A stretch of DNA of 64,000 nucleotides from Streptomyces poonensis (GTDB lineage: Bacteria; Actinomycetota; Actinomycetes; Streptomycetales; Streptomycetaceae): the NCBI RefSeq assembly GCF_014650915.1, contig NZ_BMVW01000006.1, positions 139,811-203,810 of the forward strand, given 5' to 3'. Both the position numbers and the translations under genes were made by a program. This document shows, piece by piece, positions 1 through 10,310 of this stretch. Within the stretch, counting starts at the first letter, position 1, and each line of letters opens with the position of its first letter. The notes beneath the pieces are model-generated. The model was not told the origin of the DNA, did no database searches, and worked only from the letters and a program-made list of their open reading frames with translations.

Positions 1-359
1 GGCGCGGTGGCGATGACGTCGGCGTAACCGTCCTTGTTCAGGTCGACGGTCGTGATGTCCCTGCCGAAGAAGTCGGACGTCTCCGCCGCGCCCGGGATGC
101 CCGCGCTGTTCTGCGAGACGACGGTGCGCCGGGCGGGGTCCAGGCCCTTGGACGAACCCCAGATGACGATGACGGCGCCCGCCTGCTTCTTGCCGCCGAC
201 GGTGGCGCCCTCGTCGCCGATCGCGAGGTCGCGGTACCCGTCACCGTTGAAGTCGTCCGCGTACTTGGCGGCCGCGGCGGAGGCCGGGGAGGTGAGGGTC
301 AGGGGGGTGACCCCCGCCGCGAGCAGCGCGGCGAGGGCCGTGGTGGTGCGCAGACGCAT
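1..359 (-). CDS. Secreted FG-GAP repeat protein, N-terminal part (truncated by window edge)
   Basis: Only the first 119 or so codons are present; the gene continues beyond base 1. The ATG at 359 is preferred because GGAG lies 6 nt upstream. The protein opens with a signal peptide (MRLRTTT, then a hydrophobic Ala/Leu stretch ending ASAAAA) followed by FG-GAP blades: a DFNGDGYRDLAI calcium-binding loop, a GGKKQAGAVIVIWG strand region and a second loop DLNKDGYADVIA. FG-GAP/integrin-like proteins form extracellular seven-bladed beta-propellers; their role in Streptomyces is not known. It closely resembles the next two genes upstream, so this is a tandem paralogue cluster. The family is clear; the function is unknown. 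Confidence 0.8.
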   Translation of the reverse strand, partial: MRLRTTTALAALLAAGVTPLTLTSPASAAAAKYADDFNGDGYRDLAIGDEGATVGGKKQAGAVIVIWGSSKGLDPARRTVVSQNSAGIPGAAETSDFFGRDITTVDLNKDGYADVIATA

Positions 360-389
360 GGGCATCTCCGGGGAGGGGGACGGTGCGGG

Positions 390-1820
390 TCAGCCCGCGA
401 GGACGTTGCCGAAGTAGGCGAGTCCGGCGGGGCGGCCCACCGTCTTGCCGTTGACGGACTTGGAGCCCGTGCCGGTGATGCCGCTGGACGTGGTCTTGAA
501 CAGCCAGGCCGCGCCCTCGCCGTCGTTCTCGCCCATCGCGCCGACGATCAGCTCCGCGCGTCCGTCCTTGGTGATGTCGGTGAGCTTGACGGCGTCGCCG
601 AAGTGGTCGGACGACTCGGCGGTGCCGGGGACGCCCGAGGTGTTCTGGTGGTACGCCTTCGCGTTCTTGCCGGTCAGGCCCGACTTCGAGCCGCGCAGGA
701 CGATCACCGCGCCCGCCCGCTGGGCCGCGCCGATGCTCTCGCCCTGCACGCCGACCGCGATGTCCGCGTACCCGTCCTTGTTGACGTCGCCCGCCGACAG
801 GCTCCAGCCGAACGCGTCGTTCCGCTCGGCGGCGTCGGGCACGCCCGAGGTGTCCTGGGTGATACGGACCGGGGTGCGGGAGCTGAGGCCGTTGGCGGCG
901 CCGTACGTCACCGTGATGGCGCCGCCGGGGCCGCCGTTCGGGTTCTCGGCGGACTTCTCCATGAAGTTGCCGGTGACGATGTCTCCGTAGCCGTCCTTGT
1001 TCACGTCGGCGATCACCGCCTCGTAGCCGCCCGCGACCTTGCTGCCCGCCTTCAGGCCGGTCGCGGAGCCCTTGTAGAGGACGCTGCGGGTGCGGTAGCC
1101 GTCGGTGATCTCCTCCTGGCCCATGACCAGGAGGTCCGTCCTGCCGTCGCCGGTGACGTCGCCCGCGACGAGCTTGTCGGTGTTGATACCGGTCTGGTCG
1201 TACGTGTCGATGCCGGTCAGGGACTGCGCCTTGCCCTTGCGGGAGATCGGCCCGTTGAAGATGTTCAGCTCGGGGAAGGCGATGTTCGCCGCCGCCAGGT
1301 CCGTGTCGCCGTCCCCGTCGAAGTCGCCGGTCGCCACCGACCAGCCCAGCTCGTTGCGGTACCTCGGGAGGGGCGAGGTGATGTCGGTGGCCGTCTTGAG
1401 GCCGGACGCGCCGCCCCAGACCACGGTCAGCGCGCCCGACTCGTCCCTCGAGCCGAGCCGCTCGCCGTGCACGCCCACGATCAGGTCCGTGTAGCCGTCG
1501 GCGTCGAGGTCGCCCGTGGTGAGGCGGTCGCCGAAGTAGTCGGACGTCTCCGGGGTGCCGGGGATGCCGGTGACGGCCTGGCTGATCACCTGGCGCTTGG
1601 TGGTGCTGAGGCCGCTCTTCGTGCCGTACAGGACGGCGACGTATCCGGCGCGGGACTTGCCGGAGATCTTGCCGAGGGGGGCGGCGATCGCGAGGTCGCG
1701 GTAACCGTCGCCGTTGAAGTCGCCGGACAGGCCCGACGGGGCGGCCTGGGCGGTCGCGGGGAGGGCGGTGAGCAGGCCGGTGGTGAGGGCGGTGGCGAGG
1801 AGGAGGGTGCGCTTGCGCAA
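390..1820 (-). CDS. Secreted FG-GAP (integrin alpha-like) beta-propeller protein
   Basis: About 476 residues. I chose the TTG at 1820 because GGAG sits 6 nt upstream and the reading then begins with a normal signal peptide (LRKRTLLL, hydrophobic core, cleavage near ATAQAAP). Longer readings from upstream ATGs run through low-complexity Pro/Arg sequence encoded by an intergenic tandem repeat. Seven Ca2+-binding loops of the form DxNxDGxxD are visible (for example DFNGDGYRD, DLDADGYTD, DVNKDGYGD and DITKDGRAE), matching the seven blades of an integrin-type propeller. Spacer segments repeat the pattern 'G-V-PG-T-E-sD-FG', as in its neighbours. It is probably exported by Sec. The ligand or substrate is unknown; no catalytic domain is attached. 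Confidence 0.85.
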   Translation of the reverse strand: MRKRTLLLATALTTGLLTALPATAQAAPSGLSGDFNGDGYRDLAIAAPLGKISGKSRAGYVAVLYGTKSGLSTTKRQVISQAVTGIPGTPETSDYFGDRLTTGDLDADGYTDLIVGVHGERLGSRDESGALTVVWGGASGLKTATDITSPLPRYRNELGWSVATGDFDGDGDTDLAAANIAFPELNIFNGPISRKGKAQSLTGIDTYDQTGINTDKLVAGDVTGDGRTDLLVMGQEEITDGYRTRSVLYKGSATGLKAGSKVAGGYEAVIADVNKDGYGDIVTGNFMEKSAENPNGGPGGAITVTYGAANGLSSRTPVRITQDTSGVPDAAERNDAFGWSLSAGDVNKDGYADIAVGVQGESIGAAQRAGAVIVLRGSKSGLTGKNAKAYHQNTSGVPGTAESSDHFGDAVKLTDITKDGRAELIVGAMGENDGEGAAWLFKTTSSGITGTGSKSVNGKTVGRPAGLAYFGNVLAG

Positions 1821-1848
1821 GAGGGGCTCCGGGGCTTCGGGGTGGGCG

Positions 1849-1964
1849 GTGCGGGGCCCGCACCGTCGGCGGGTGCGGGCCCCTGCGGTTGGAGGGGGCG
1901 GGCCCTGCCGGCAAGGGGGTGCGGGCCCTGCGGGTGAAGGGGTGCGGGCCCTACGGGTGAAGAG
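1849..1964. repeat. Intergenic degenerate tandem repeat, 23-bp period
   Basis: Between the stop of the upstream FG-GAP gene and the TTG start of the middle one, a unit centred on GCGGGCCCTGCGGG recurs at 1875, 1898, 1921 and 1944 (exact 23-bp spacing), with a weaker copy at about 1851. Each unit carries a GGGCCC palindrome, so the leader RNA could fold into repeated hairpins. It is not coding in any convincing way. Confidence 0.75.
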
Positions 1965-1971
1965 GGGCGCG

Positions 1972-3447
1972 TCAGTTGGCCGCGTTGCCGCCGAACTCCG
2001 GCGTCGCGTCCGTGGACACGCCGACCGAGGCCGGGGAGAGGGCACGGGAACCCGTCGTGGTGATCTTCTTGCCGTTGGACGGCAGGTAGTACACCGCGCC
2101 GTCGTGGCTGTTCTCGCCGTACGCGCCGACCGTCAGGTCGGCCTTGCCGTCGCCGGTGACGTCGGAGAGCTTCACCTCGCCGCCGAAGTAGTCGTTCTTC
2201 TCGTCCGTGCCGGGGACGCCGGCCGTGGACTGGGCGAAGAACTGGTAACCCGAGGCGGTGTTGACCCCGGAGGCCGAGCCGTACAGGACGGTCACCCCGC
2301 CCGCGTTGGCCACGCCGTCCAGGTCCTCGCCGGGCGCGCCGACCACCAGGTCCGTCTTCCCGTCGCCGTTGACGTCGCCGAGGGACAGCTCGCTGCCGAA
2401 CCAGTCGCCGCGCTCGGAGGAACCGGGCACGTTGCCGGAGTTCTGGGTCACGGCCTTGACGGTGGCCGGGCCGCTCGCGGAACCGTAGATGATGTTGACC
2501 TTGCCGCCGGTGGACGAGCCGGGCACGGTGTCGCTGCTGTCCTTGCCCGGGTCCCAGCTCTGCCCGGTGACGATGTCCCCGTAGCCGTCGCCGTTGACGT
2601 CGCCGATGCCGGTGATGACACCGCGCCTCAGCTCCTTCGCGCTCGACGCCTTCAGGCCGGAGGCCGAGCCGGGCACGTAGTAGTTGGTGTTCCAGCCCAT
2701 GTCGCTGTCGGTCTCGTAGCCGTCGACGACCAGGTCGGTCCGCTTGTCGCCGTTGATGTCGCCGGCGGTGAGGTTGAGCGTGCCGGCGACGCCGCCGGAC
2801 TGGAGGGGCACCGTGAAGGAGTACTGGCCGCCGGACGTGCCCGACTTGGTGATGCCGCCCTTGAAGACGTACACGCGGTTGGACGTGGTGCCGACCGCGA
2901 GGTCCTCCGTGCCGTCGCCGTCGAAGTCACCCGCGGCGAGGGACCGGCCCCAGCGGTCGTGCGAGGAGGGCGCCGCGTCCTTGATCGTGGTGCCGCCGGA
3001 CAGGCCCTTCGCCGAGCCCCACAGGATCGCGACGGTGCCGCCGTCCTTGTCGCTGCCCAGGTCCTCGTACGTGGCCGCCACGGCGAGGTCGTCGTACCCG
3101 TCGCCGTTGAAGTCGCCGTACGCGCTCATCCAGCCGAAGCCGTCGCCGGTCTCCGCGCCGCCGCCGGGCACCCCGGAGGTGTTCTGGCTGATGACGGCGC
3201 GCTTGGCGGACGTGACACCGCTCGCCGAGCCGTACAGGACGACGATCTGGCCGGCGCTCTTCTTGCCGCCGACGGTGGCGGCGCCGGCCGAGTACGCGAC
3301 GTCGCCGTAGCCGTCGTTGTTGAAGTCCGCCACGGGGTGGTGGACGGAGTCGGCCGCCGTCGCCGTCGTGGCCGAGAAGGTGAGCAGACCGCCCGCCAGC
3401 GCGGCGGCGGTGGCCGTCGCAAGGGCGAGGCGCGAGTGCTTGTGCAT
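1972..3447 (-). CDS. Secreted FG-GAP (integrin alpha-like) beta-propeller protein
   Basis: 491 residues from the ATG at 3447, which has AGGAG 8 nt upstream. Its signal peptide begins MHKHSRLALATATAAAL and would be cleaved after an Ala-rich region near TTATAADS. Seven metal-binding loops are visible, including DFNNDGYGD, DFNGDGYDD, DFDGDGTED, DVNGDGYGD, DVNGDGKTD and DVTGDGKAD; one (DINGDKRTD) has lost the usual Gly. This is the promoter-proximal member of three tandem FG-GAP genes. The middle gene starts about 150 bp further on, after a tandem repeat, so co-transcription is possible but not shown. It is probably an extracellular calcium-stabilised propeller; the partner is unknown. Confidence 0.87.
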   Translation of the reverse strand: MHKHSRLALATATAAALAGGLLTFSATTATAADSVHHPVADFNNDGYGDVAYSAGAATVGGKKSAGQIVVLYGSASGVTSAKRAVISQNTSGVPGGGAETGDGFGWMSAYGDFNGDGYDDLAVAATYEDLGSDKDGGTVAILWGSAKGLSGGTTIKDAAPSSHDRWGRSLAAGDFDGDGTEDLAVGTTSNRVYVFKGGITKSGTSGGQYSFTVPLQSGGVAGTLNLTAGDINGDKRTDLVVDGYETDSDMGWNTNYYVPGSASGLKASSAKELRRGVITGIGDVNGDGYGDIVTGQSWDPGKDSSDTVPGSSTGGKVNIIYGSASGPATVKAVTQNSGNVPGSSERGDWFGSELSLGDVNGDGKTDLVVGAPGEDLDGVANAGGVTVLYGSASGVNTASGYQFFAQSTAGVPGTDEKNDYFGGEVKLSDVTGDGKADLTVGAYGENSHDGAVYYLPSNGKKITTTGSRALSPASVGVSTDATPEFGGNAAN

Positions 3448-3642
3448 GCGGGATTCTCCTGCGGCATGCGGAACGCCACACCGGCGTCCCCCGTCGAATG
3501 GTGTGCCGTCTGCCCCGGTTCGCCCGGTGAACGTCCGGGTTTCACTGCGCAGTTGGCTAACAGGAGACACACAGAGGCGCGCGAGGGTTGTACGGGATCG
3601 TGAAGCATTTCTGTGCGCTGTGCGGATGTTGTGATGCGCGGG

Positions 3643-3694
3643 GTACGGAAAAGGCCACCTCCCCGTCTCAGCGGGGAGGTGGCCTTTTCCGTAC
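3643..3694. terminator. Strong intrinsic terminator with a perfect 23-bp stem
   Basis: A perfect inverted repeat (arms 3643-3665 and 3672-3694) surrounds a 6-nt loop and includes AAAA/TTTT inside the stem. It lies 16 bp downstream of the Fe-S oxidoreductase stop codon and upstream of the FG-GAP cluster promoter. It should end transcription of the former and insulate the latter. Confidence 0.88.
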
Positions 3695-3709
3695 TCGCGC
3701 GGTGCCCGG

Positions 3710-6004
3710 TTACTTCACCGGCTCCGGCTCGGGCGCGTCCTCCGTCTCGGCCGCGCCCGCGGGGGGCTCGTCGTCCGTGACCGGGGTCTTGACCGAGTCC
3801 AGCAGCAGCTGGGCGACGTCGACGACCTGGATGGACTCCTTGGCCTTGCCGTCGTTCTTCTTGCCGTTGACGGAGTCCGTGAGCATGACCAGGCAGAACG
3901 GGCAGGCGGTCGAGACGATGTCCGGGTTCAGGCTCAGCGCCTCATCAACACGCTCGTTGTTGATGCGCTTGCCGATCCGCTCCTCCATCCACATCCGCGC
4001 GCCGCCGGCGCCGCAGCAGAAGCCCCGCTCCTTGTGGCGGTGCATCTCCTCGTTGCGCAGGCCCGGGACCCTGCCGATGATCTCGCGCGGCGGCGTGTAG
4101 ATCTTGTTGTGGCGGCCCAGGTAGCACGGGTCGTGGTAGGTGATGAGGCCCTCGACCGGGGTCACCGGGATCAGCTTGCCCTCGTCGATGAGGTGCTGCA
4201 GCAGCTGGGTGTGGTGGATGACCTCGTAGTCGCCGCCGAGCTGCGGGTACTCGTTGCCGAGCGTGTTGAGGCAGTGCGGGCAGGTGGCGACGATCTTCTT
4301 CGCCGACTTCGGCTTGCGGGACTCCTCCGTCACCTTGCCGTCGTCGTCCATCTCCTCGCCGAAAGCGGCGTTGAGGGACATGACGTTCTCCATGCCGAGC
4401 TCCTGGAACAGGGGCTCGTTGCCGAGGCGGCGGGCGGAGTCACCGGTGCACTTCTCGTCGCCGCCCATGATCGCGAACTTCACGCCCGCCATGTGGAGCA
4501 GCTCGGCGAAGGCCTTCGTGGTCTTCTTGGCGCGGTCCTCCAGGGCGCCCGCGCAGCCGACCCAGTACAGGTACTCGACCTCGGTGAGGTCCTCGATGTC
4601 CTTGCCGACGACCGGCACCTCGAAGTCGACTTCCTTCGTCCACTCCAGGCGCTGCTTCTTGGCCAGGCCCCAGGGGTTGCCCTTCTTCTCCAGGTTCTTG
4701 AGCATCGTGCCCGCCTCGGACGGGAACGCGGACTCGATCATGACCTGGTAGCGGCGCATGTCGACGATGTGGTCGACGTGCTCGATGTCCACCGGGCACT
4801 GCTCGACACAGGCGCCGCAGGTGGTGCAGGACCACAGGACGTCCGGGTCGATGACGCCGTTCTCCTCCAGCGTGCCGATCAGCGGGCGCTCGGCCTCGGC
4901 GAGGGCGGCGGCGGGAACGTCCTTGAGCTGCTCCTCGCTCGCCTTCTCCTCGCCCTCCATCGTCTTGCCGCCACCGGCCAGCAGATACGGGGCCTTGGCG
5001 TGCGCGTGGTCGCGCAGCGACATGATCAGCAGCTTGGGGGAGAGCGGCTTGCCCGTGTTCCAGGCCGGGCACTGCGACTGGCAGCGGCCGCACTCGGTGC
5101 AGGTGGAGAAGTCGAGGAGACCCTTCCAGCTGAACTGCTCGACCTGCGAGACGCCGAAGACGTCGTCGTCGCCCGGGTCGGTGAAGTCGATCGGCTTGCC
5201 GCCCGACGTCATCGGCTGGAGGCCGCCGAGGGCCGTCTCGCCGGTGGCGTTGCGCTTGAACCAGATGTTCGGGAAGGCGAGGAAGCGGTGCCAGGCCACA
5301 CCCATGTTGGTGTTCAGGCTGACCGTGATCATCCAGATCATGGTCGTGCCCAGCTTGATCATCGCGAAGAGGTAGACCAGGTTCTGCAGCGCGGTGAGGC
5401 TCAGCCCCTTGAAGGCCAGGACCAGCGGGTACGACGCGAAGTACGCCGCCTCGTAGCCGTCCACGTGGTGCAGGGCGCCCTCGAGGCCGCGCAGCACGTA
5501 GATGGCGAGGCCGATGGTGAGGATGACGTACTCGACGAAGTACGCCTGGCCCATCTTCGAGCCCGTGAACCGCGACTTGCGGCCCGGCCGCGAGGGCAGG
5601 CTCAGCAGGCGGATCACCATCAGCACCAGGATGCCGAGGGTGGTCATCGCGCTGATGAACTCGATGTACAGCTCGTACGGCAGGAAGCCGCCGAGGATCG
5701 GCAGCGTCCAGTCCGCCTTGAAGAGCTGGCCGTAGGCGGTGATGATCGTCGGCGGCAGCGTCAGGAAGCCGATGGCCACGAACCAGTGGGCGATGCCCAC
5801 GATGCCCCAGCGGTTCATCCGGGTGTGACCGAGGAACTCCCTCACCAGCGTCACGCTGCGCTGGTAGGGGTTGTCGGTCCGGGTGCCGGCGGGTACGGGC
5901 TGCCCCAGCCGGAAGTACCGGACGAACTGGCCGACGGCGCGTGCGATCAGCGCTACGCCGACCGCGGTCAGGACCAGCGACACGATGATCGCGGCGAGTT
6001 GCAT
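3710..6004 (-). CDS. Membrane-anchored Fe-S oxidoreductase, EtfD / heterodisulfide reductase-like
   Basis: 764 residues; ATG with GAGGAG upstream. The N-terminal ~230 residues hold about five membrane segments of the nitrate-reductase-gamma type. Two 4Fe-4S motifs follow, CTECGRCQSQCP (about 302-313) and CTTCGACVEQCP (about 393-404), then two cysteine-rich CCG-type regions (CPHCLN; DPCYLG...FCCGAGGARMW...CPFCLVMLTD). This order matches the HdrD/GlpC-like family and the mycobacterial Rv0338c protein (EtfD), thought to pass electrons from acyl-CoA dehydrogenases via ETF to the membrane quinone pool. I infer a role in fatty-acid beta-oxidation; no etf genes are adjacent. The acidic Pro/Glu C-terminus is a disordered tail. 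The gene is monocistronic and ends at a strong terminator. Confidence 0.85.
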   Translation of the reverse strand: MQLAAIIVSLVLTAVGVALIARAVGQFVRYFRLGQPVPAGTRTDNPYQRSVTLVREFLGHTRMNRWGIVGIAHWFVAIGFLTLPPTIITAYGQLFKADWTLPILGGFLPYELYIEFISAMTTLGILVLMVIRLLSLPSRPGRKSRFTGSKMGQAYFVEYVILTIGLAIYVLRGLEGALHHVDGYEAAYFASYPLVLAFKGLSLTALQNLVYLFAMIKLGTTMIWMITVSLNTNMGVAWHRFLAFPNIWFKRNATGETALGGLQPMTSGGKPIDFTDPGDDDVFGVSQVEQFSWKGLLDFSTCTECGRCQSQCPAWNTGKPLSPKLLIMSLRDHAHAKAPYLLAGGGKTMEGEEKASEEQLKDVPAAALAEAERPLIGTLEENGVIDPDVLWSCTTCGACVEQCPVDIEHVDHIVDMRRYQVMIESAFPSEAGTMLKNLEKKGNPWGLAKKQRLEWTKEVDFEVPVVGKDIEDLTEVEYLYWVGCAGALEDRAKKTTKAFAELLHMAGVKFAIMGGDEKCTGDSARRLGNEPLFQELGMENVMSLNAAFGEEMDDDGKVTEESRKPKSAKKIVATCPHCLNTLGNEYPQLGGDYEVIHHTQLLQHLIDEGKLIPVTPVEGLITYHDPCYLGRHNKIYTPPREIIGRVPGLRNEEMHRHKERGFCCGAGGARMWMEERIGKRINNERVDEALSLNPDIVSTACPFCLVMLTDSVNGKKNDGKAKESIQVVDVAQLLLDSVKTPVTDDEPPAGAAETEDAPEPEPVK

Positions 6005-6074
6005 TCGGGGGCTCCTCGGGCCTGCGAGGGTTTCTGCGGGGCTTGCGGGGCTCTTCGCCTACCCCGACGGTTGA

Positions 6075-6111
6075 TTACTAAGCGGTAACTTATGTAGTCC
6101 TCTGAGACTAC
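6075..6111. promoter_or_regulatory. Candidate operators upstream of the Fe-S oxidoreductase
   Basis: Two inverted repeats lie 70-110 bp before the oxidoreductase start in an unusually AT-rich patch: TTAC-N6-GTAA (6075-6088) and GTAGTC-N6-GACTAC (6094-6111). TetR-family regulators of lipid catabolism often bind TTAC/GTAA-type palindromes, which would suit an EtfD role. This is inference from position and symmetry only. The rest of the 319-bp divergent gap shows no gene. Confidence 0.4.
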
Positions 6112-6323
6112 CCACATCTGGCGCCGCACTGTAGTCAGGCGTGCAGTGATCTGAGTCGCTGAGGGTGGCCTGAGTGTCCGCTGTCACGGCTTCGGGACGC
6201 GGTATGGACGCGCAGGTCACCGCCCCATTCTCCGCTCTCCGTCCGCCCTTCCGGAAACTGCTCTCTCGCGAACAGATCGTGTTATTCACCGAATATTGGT
6301 GCAAACGGTCATAACCTCGGTAC

Positions 6324-7493
6324 GTGCTGTACGGGATCCTCACCGCCGCCTCCGCCCTCCTCCTCGCCTCCGCCCTCGCGGCGGCCACCCGTGTGCCCGC
6401 GCTGCGCCTCGGCCTGGCCGAGCGGCGGCGGGCCCGCGGCGTACCGCTGAGCGGGGGCGTCGCCCTCGTCGCCGCGACCGGTGCCGTGGCCGGGGCCGGA
6501 GCGTGGGCCGGGGGCGCACCACTCGGTGCCGGTGACGGCGGGCGGCTGCTCCTGGCGGCGCTCGGACTGGCGGTGCTCGGGCTCGCCGCCGACCTGCGCG
6601 GGCCGCGGGGGCTGCCCTTCCGGATCCGGGTGGCCGGGATCGCCGTCGCCGCCGCGGTCGTCGTGCCGTACGACGAGATCGGGCTCCTCCTCGCGCTGCC
6701 CAGCATCGGGTGGATCGTCCTCGTCGTGCACGCCTTCAAGGGGCTCGGACGCTGCGACGGCGCCCTCGGGGCCGTCGGGATCGTCACCGCCTTCACGGCC
6801 GCCGCGTGTGCCGCCGCCGAGGTCATGGACGGGCTGGCCGCGCTGCTGAGTGTGCTGGCCGCCGCGCTCACCGGGGTGCTCATGCACAACTGGCCTCCCG
6901 CGCGCGTGCTGATCGGGGAGTGCGGTGCGCTGTTCGCCGGGTTCCTGATCGCGGGCGGGGTGGTGCTGGTGCAGGGCGCGCACGGCGGGGCCGGGCCCGG
7001 GGTCCCGTTCGCGCTGACGGCCATGGTCAGCGCCGATGCCGTGCTCGTCCTGGTGGCGCGGCACCGGGCCGGGCGGCCGCTGTGGCGCAGCGCGCCGGAC
7101 CATCTCGCGCACCGGCTGCGCCGGCTCGGTCTCACCGCACAGGGTGCCGTGGTCGTTCTGGGTGCCACCACCCTCGCCTCGGCCTTCGTCGGCCTCGCCG
7201 TCCACATGCTGTGGATGGGCCCCGCCGCCGCGCTGTGGGTGGCCGCGGTGGCGGCGGTGACCGTTCTCGGCCTGCTGCGCGTGCCTGTTTACGGAGATGG
7301 GGGTACCCGGAGGGCCGGAACCGGGGGTACCCGGAGGGCCGGGGCCGACAGTGTCCGGAAGGTGGCCCTGCCGGAGAGCCGCCGGCCCAGGCATCCCCGG
7401 CGCCCCGCGCGTCCGCGGCACCCGCACCGGCTGTGCCCGCTGCCGTCTCCCACAAGCGTCCCTGAGTCGGGGCGCCGGCAGTCCACCGCCTGA
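6324..7493 (+). CDS. MraY/WecA-like (glycosyltransferase family 4) membrane protein, catalytically diverged
   Basis: 389 residues starting at GTG; no good ribosome-binding site is visible, so it may be leaderless. About ten hydrophobic segments and the spacing of loops match polyprenyl-phosphate sugar-1-phosphate transferases (MraY/WecA/TagO). The diagnostic acidic motifs are altered: the usual DD reads LAADLRGPRG, the central NxxNxxDG loop reads HAFKGLGRCDG, and the MGD(S/A)G motif reads IGECG. The C-terminus has a G-T-R-R-A-G repeat (GGTRRAGTGGTRRAGA) and a Pro/Arg-rich tail. It may have lost transferase activity or use another substrate. It lies just upstream of dnaK but has its own start region; the dnaK promoter lies between them. 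Confidence 0.65.
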   Translation: MLYGILTAASALLLASALAAATRVPALRLGLAERRRARGVPLSGGVALVAATGAVAGAGAWAGGAPLGAGDGGRLLLAALGLAVLGLAADLRGPRGLPFRIRVAGIAVAAAVVVPYDEIGLLLALPSIGWIVLVVHAFKGLGRCDGALGAVGIVTAFTAAACAAAEVMDGLAALLSVLAAALTGVLMHNWPPARVLIGECGALFAGFLIAGGVVLVQGAHGGAGPGVPFALTAMVSADAVLVLVARHRAGRPLWRSAPDHLAHRLRRLGLTAQGAVVVLGATTLASAFVGLAVHMLWMGPAAALWVAAVAAVTVLGLLRVPVYGDGGTRRAGTGGTRRAGADSVRKVALPESRRPRHPRRPARPRHPHRLCPLPSPTSVPESGRRQSTA

Positions 7494-7643
7494 TCCGGGA
7501 CCGCCGGACCGTACCGAGCGCGCCCGCACGTCGTTGTCACCCCGTGTGCGGGCCGTGGCCTGCGGGGCCCGCTCTCGGCTCGCCACGGGAACTCCCTGGT
7601 CAGAAGGGCGAGGGAGCACCTTGCGTGTAAGTACGGAATAAGA

Positions 7644-7664
7644 GTTGAGTCCCCTGGGCTCAGG
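7644..7664. promoter_or_regulatory. HAIR element (HspR operator), upstream copy
   Basis: GTTGAGT-N7-GCTCAGG matches the HAIR consensus CTTGAGT-N7-ACTCAAG with correct spacing and three mismatches. It is the weaker of two sites upstream of dnaK. HspR, encoded at the end of the operon, is known to repress through such sites. Confidence 0.75.
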
Positions 7665-7668
7665 TCTG

Positions 7669-7717
7669 TTGACCCAGCGGCGGCTGTGATGCACACTTGA
7701 GCCCGTTCCACTCAAGT
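7669..7717 (+). promoter_or_regulatory. dnaK promoter overlapped by a strong HAIR element
   Basis: TTGACC (7669-7674) and CACACT (7692-7697) are separated by 17 bp and form a plausible vegetative promoter. The near-perfect HAIR site CTTGAGC-N7-ACTCAAG (7696-7716) overlaps the -10 box, so HspR binding should block transcription until heat stress titrates it away. The promoter boxes are my assignment; the operator identity follows from known HspR biology. Confidence 0.85.
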
Positions 7718-7734
7718 CAGCTGGAGGAATCGAA

Positions 7735-9593
<1,859 letters not shown>

Positions 9594-9597
<4 letters not shown>

Positions 9598-10274
9598 CCG
9601 AGGAGACCCCGGGCTTCGACGAGCAGCAGCCGAAGCAGCCCGACGTCCCCTCCGGCGCGACCCCCGACGACGCCGAGCCGAAGGCCGCCCCCCAGGAGGG
9701 GGCGGCCCCGGCCGGGGACGCAAGCGACGTGGCCCTCGTGGCCCAGCTGGACCAGGCCCGTACCGCGCTCGGTGAGCGCACCGCGGACCTCCAGCGGCTC
9801 CAGGCGGAGTACCAGAACTACCGCCGCCGGGTCGAGCGCGACCGGGTCGCGGTCAAGGAGATCGCCATCGCGAACCTCCTGACCGAGCTCCTGCCCGTGC
9901 TCGACGACATCGGCCGCGCGCGGGAGCACGGCGAGCTGGTCGGCGGCTTCAAGTCCGTCGCCGAGTCGCTGGAGACCGTCGCGGCCAAGATGGGGCTCCA
10001 GCAGTTCGGCAAGGAGGGCGAGCCCTTCGACCCGACGATCCACGAGGCTCTGATGCACTCCTACGCGCCGGACGTCACGGAGACGACGTGCGTGGCGATT
10101 CTGCAGCCGGGGTATCGGATCGGCGAGCGCACCATCCGCCCCGCGCGGGTGGCGGTCGCCGAGCCGCAGCCGGGCGCGCAGACGGTCAAGGCCGAGGGAT
10201 CCGACGAGAACGGGGCCGGCGGAGCCGACGCGGCGGGCGACGACAAGGAGAACGGTGGCCCGGACGAGGGCTGA
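9594..10274 (+). CDS. grpE: Nucleotide exchange factor GrpE
   Basis: 226 residues from the GTG that overlaps the dnaK stop. An acidic, Ala/Pro-rich N-terminal extension of about 45 residues precedes the coiled-coil helix (LDQARTALGERTADLQRLQAEYQNY). The four-helix/beta-wing region follows, with the signature HEALMHSY and the ILQPGYRIGERTIRPARVAVAEP segment. A disordered acidic C-terminus of about 40 residues is longer than in E. coli. GrpE speeds ADP release from DnaK. Translational coupling to dnaK fits a stoichiometric partner. Confidence 0.97.
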
Positions 10275-10310
10275 CGTAGCTCGGACGACGAGGGAGGAGG
10301 GACGTCGAGG

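Noticed and set aside
1714..3603. Very long open frame on the plus strand opposite the FG-GAP genes
   Set aside because: Antisense to two genes with clear domains; high GC makes long spurious frames common. Composition is Val/Ala/Arg/Gly-rich with no family motifs.
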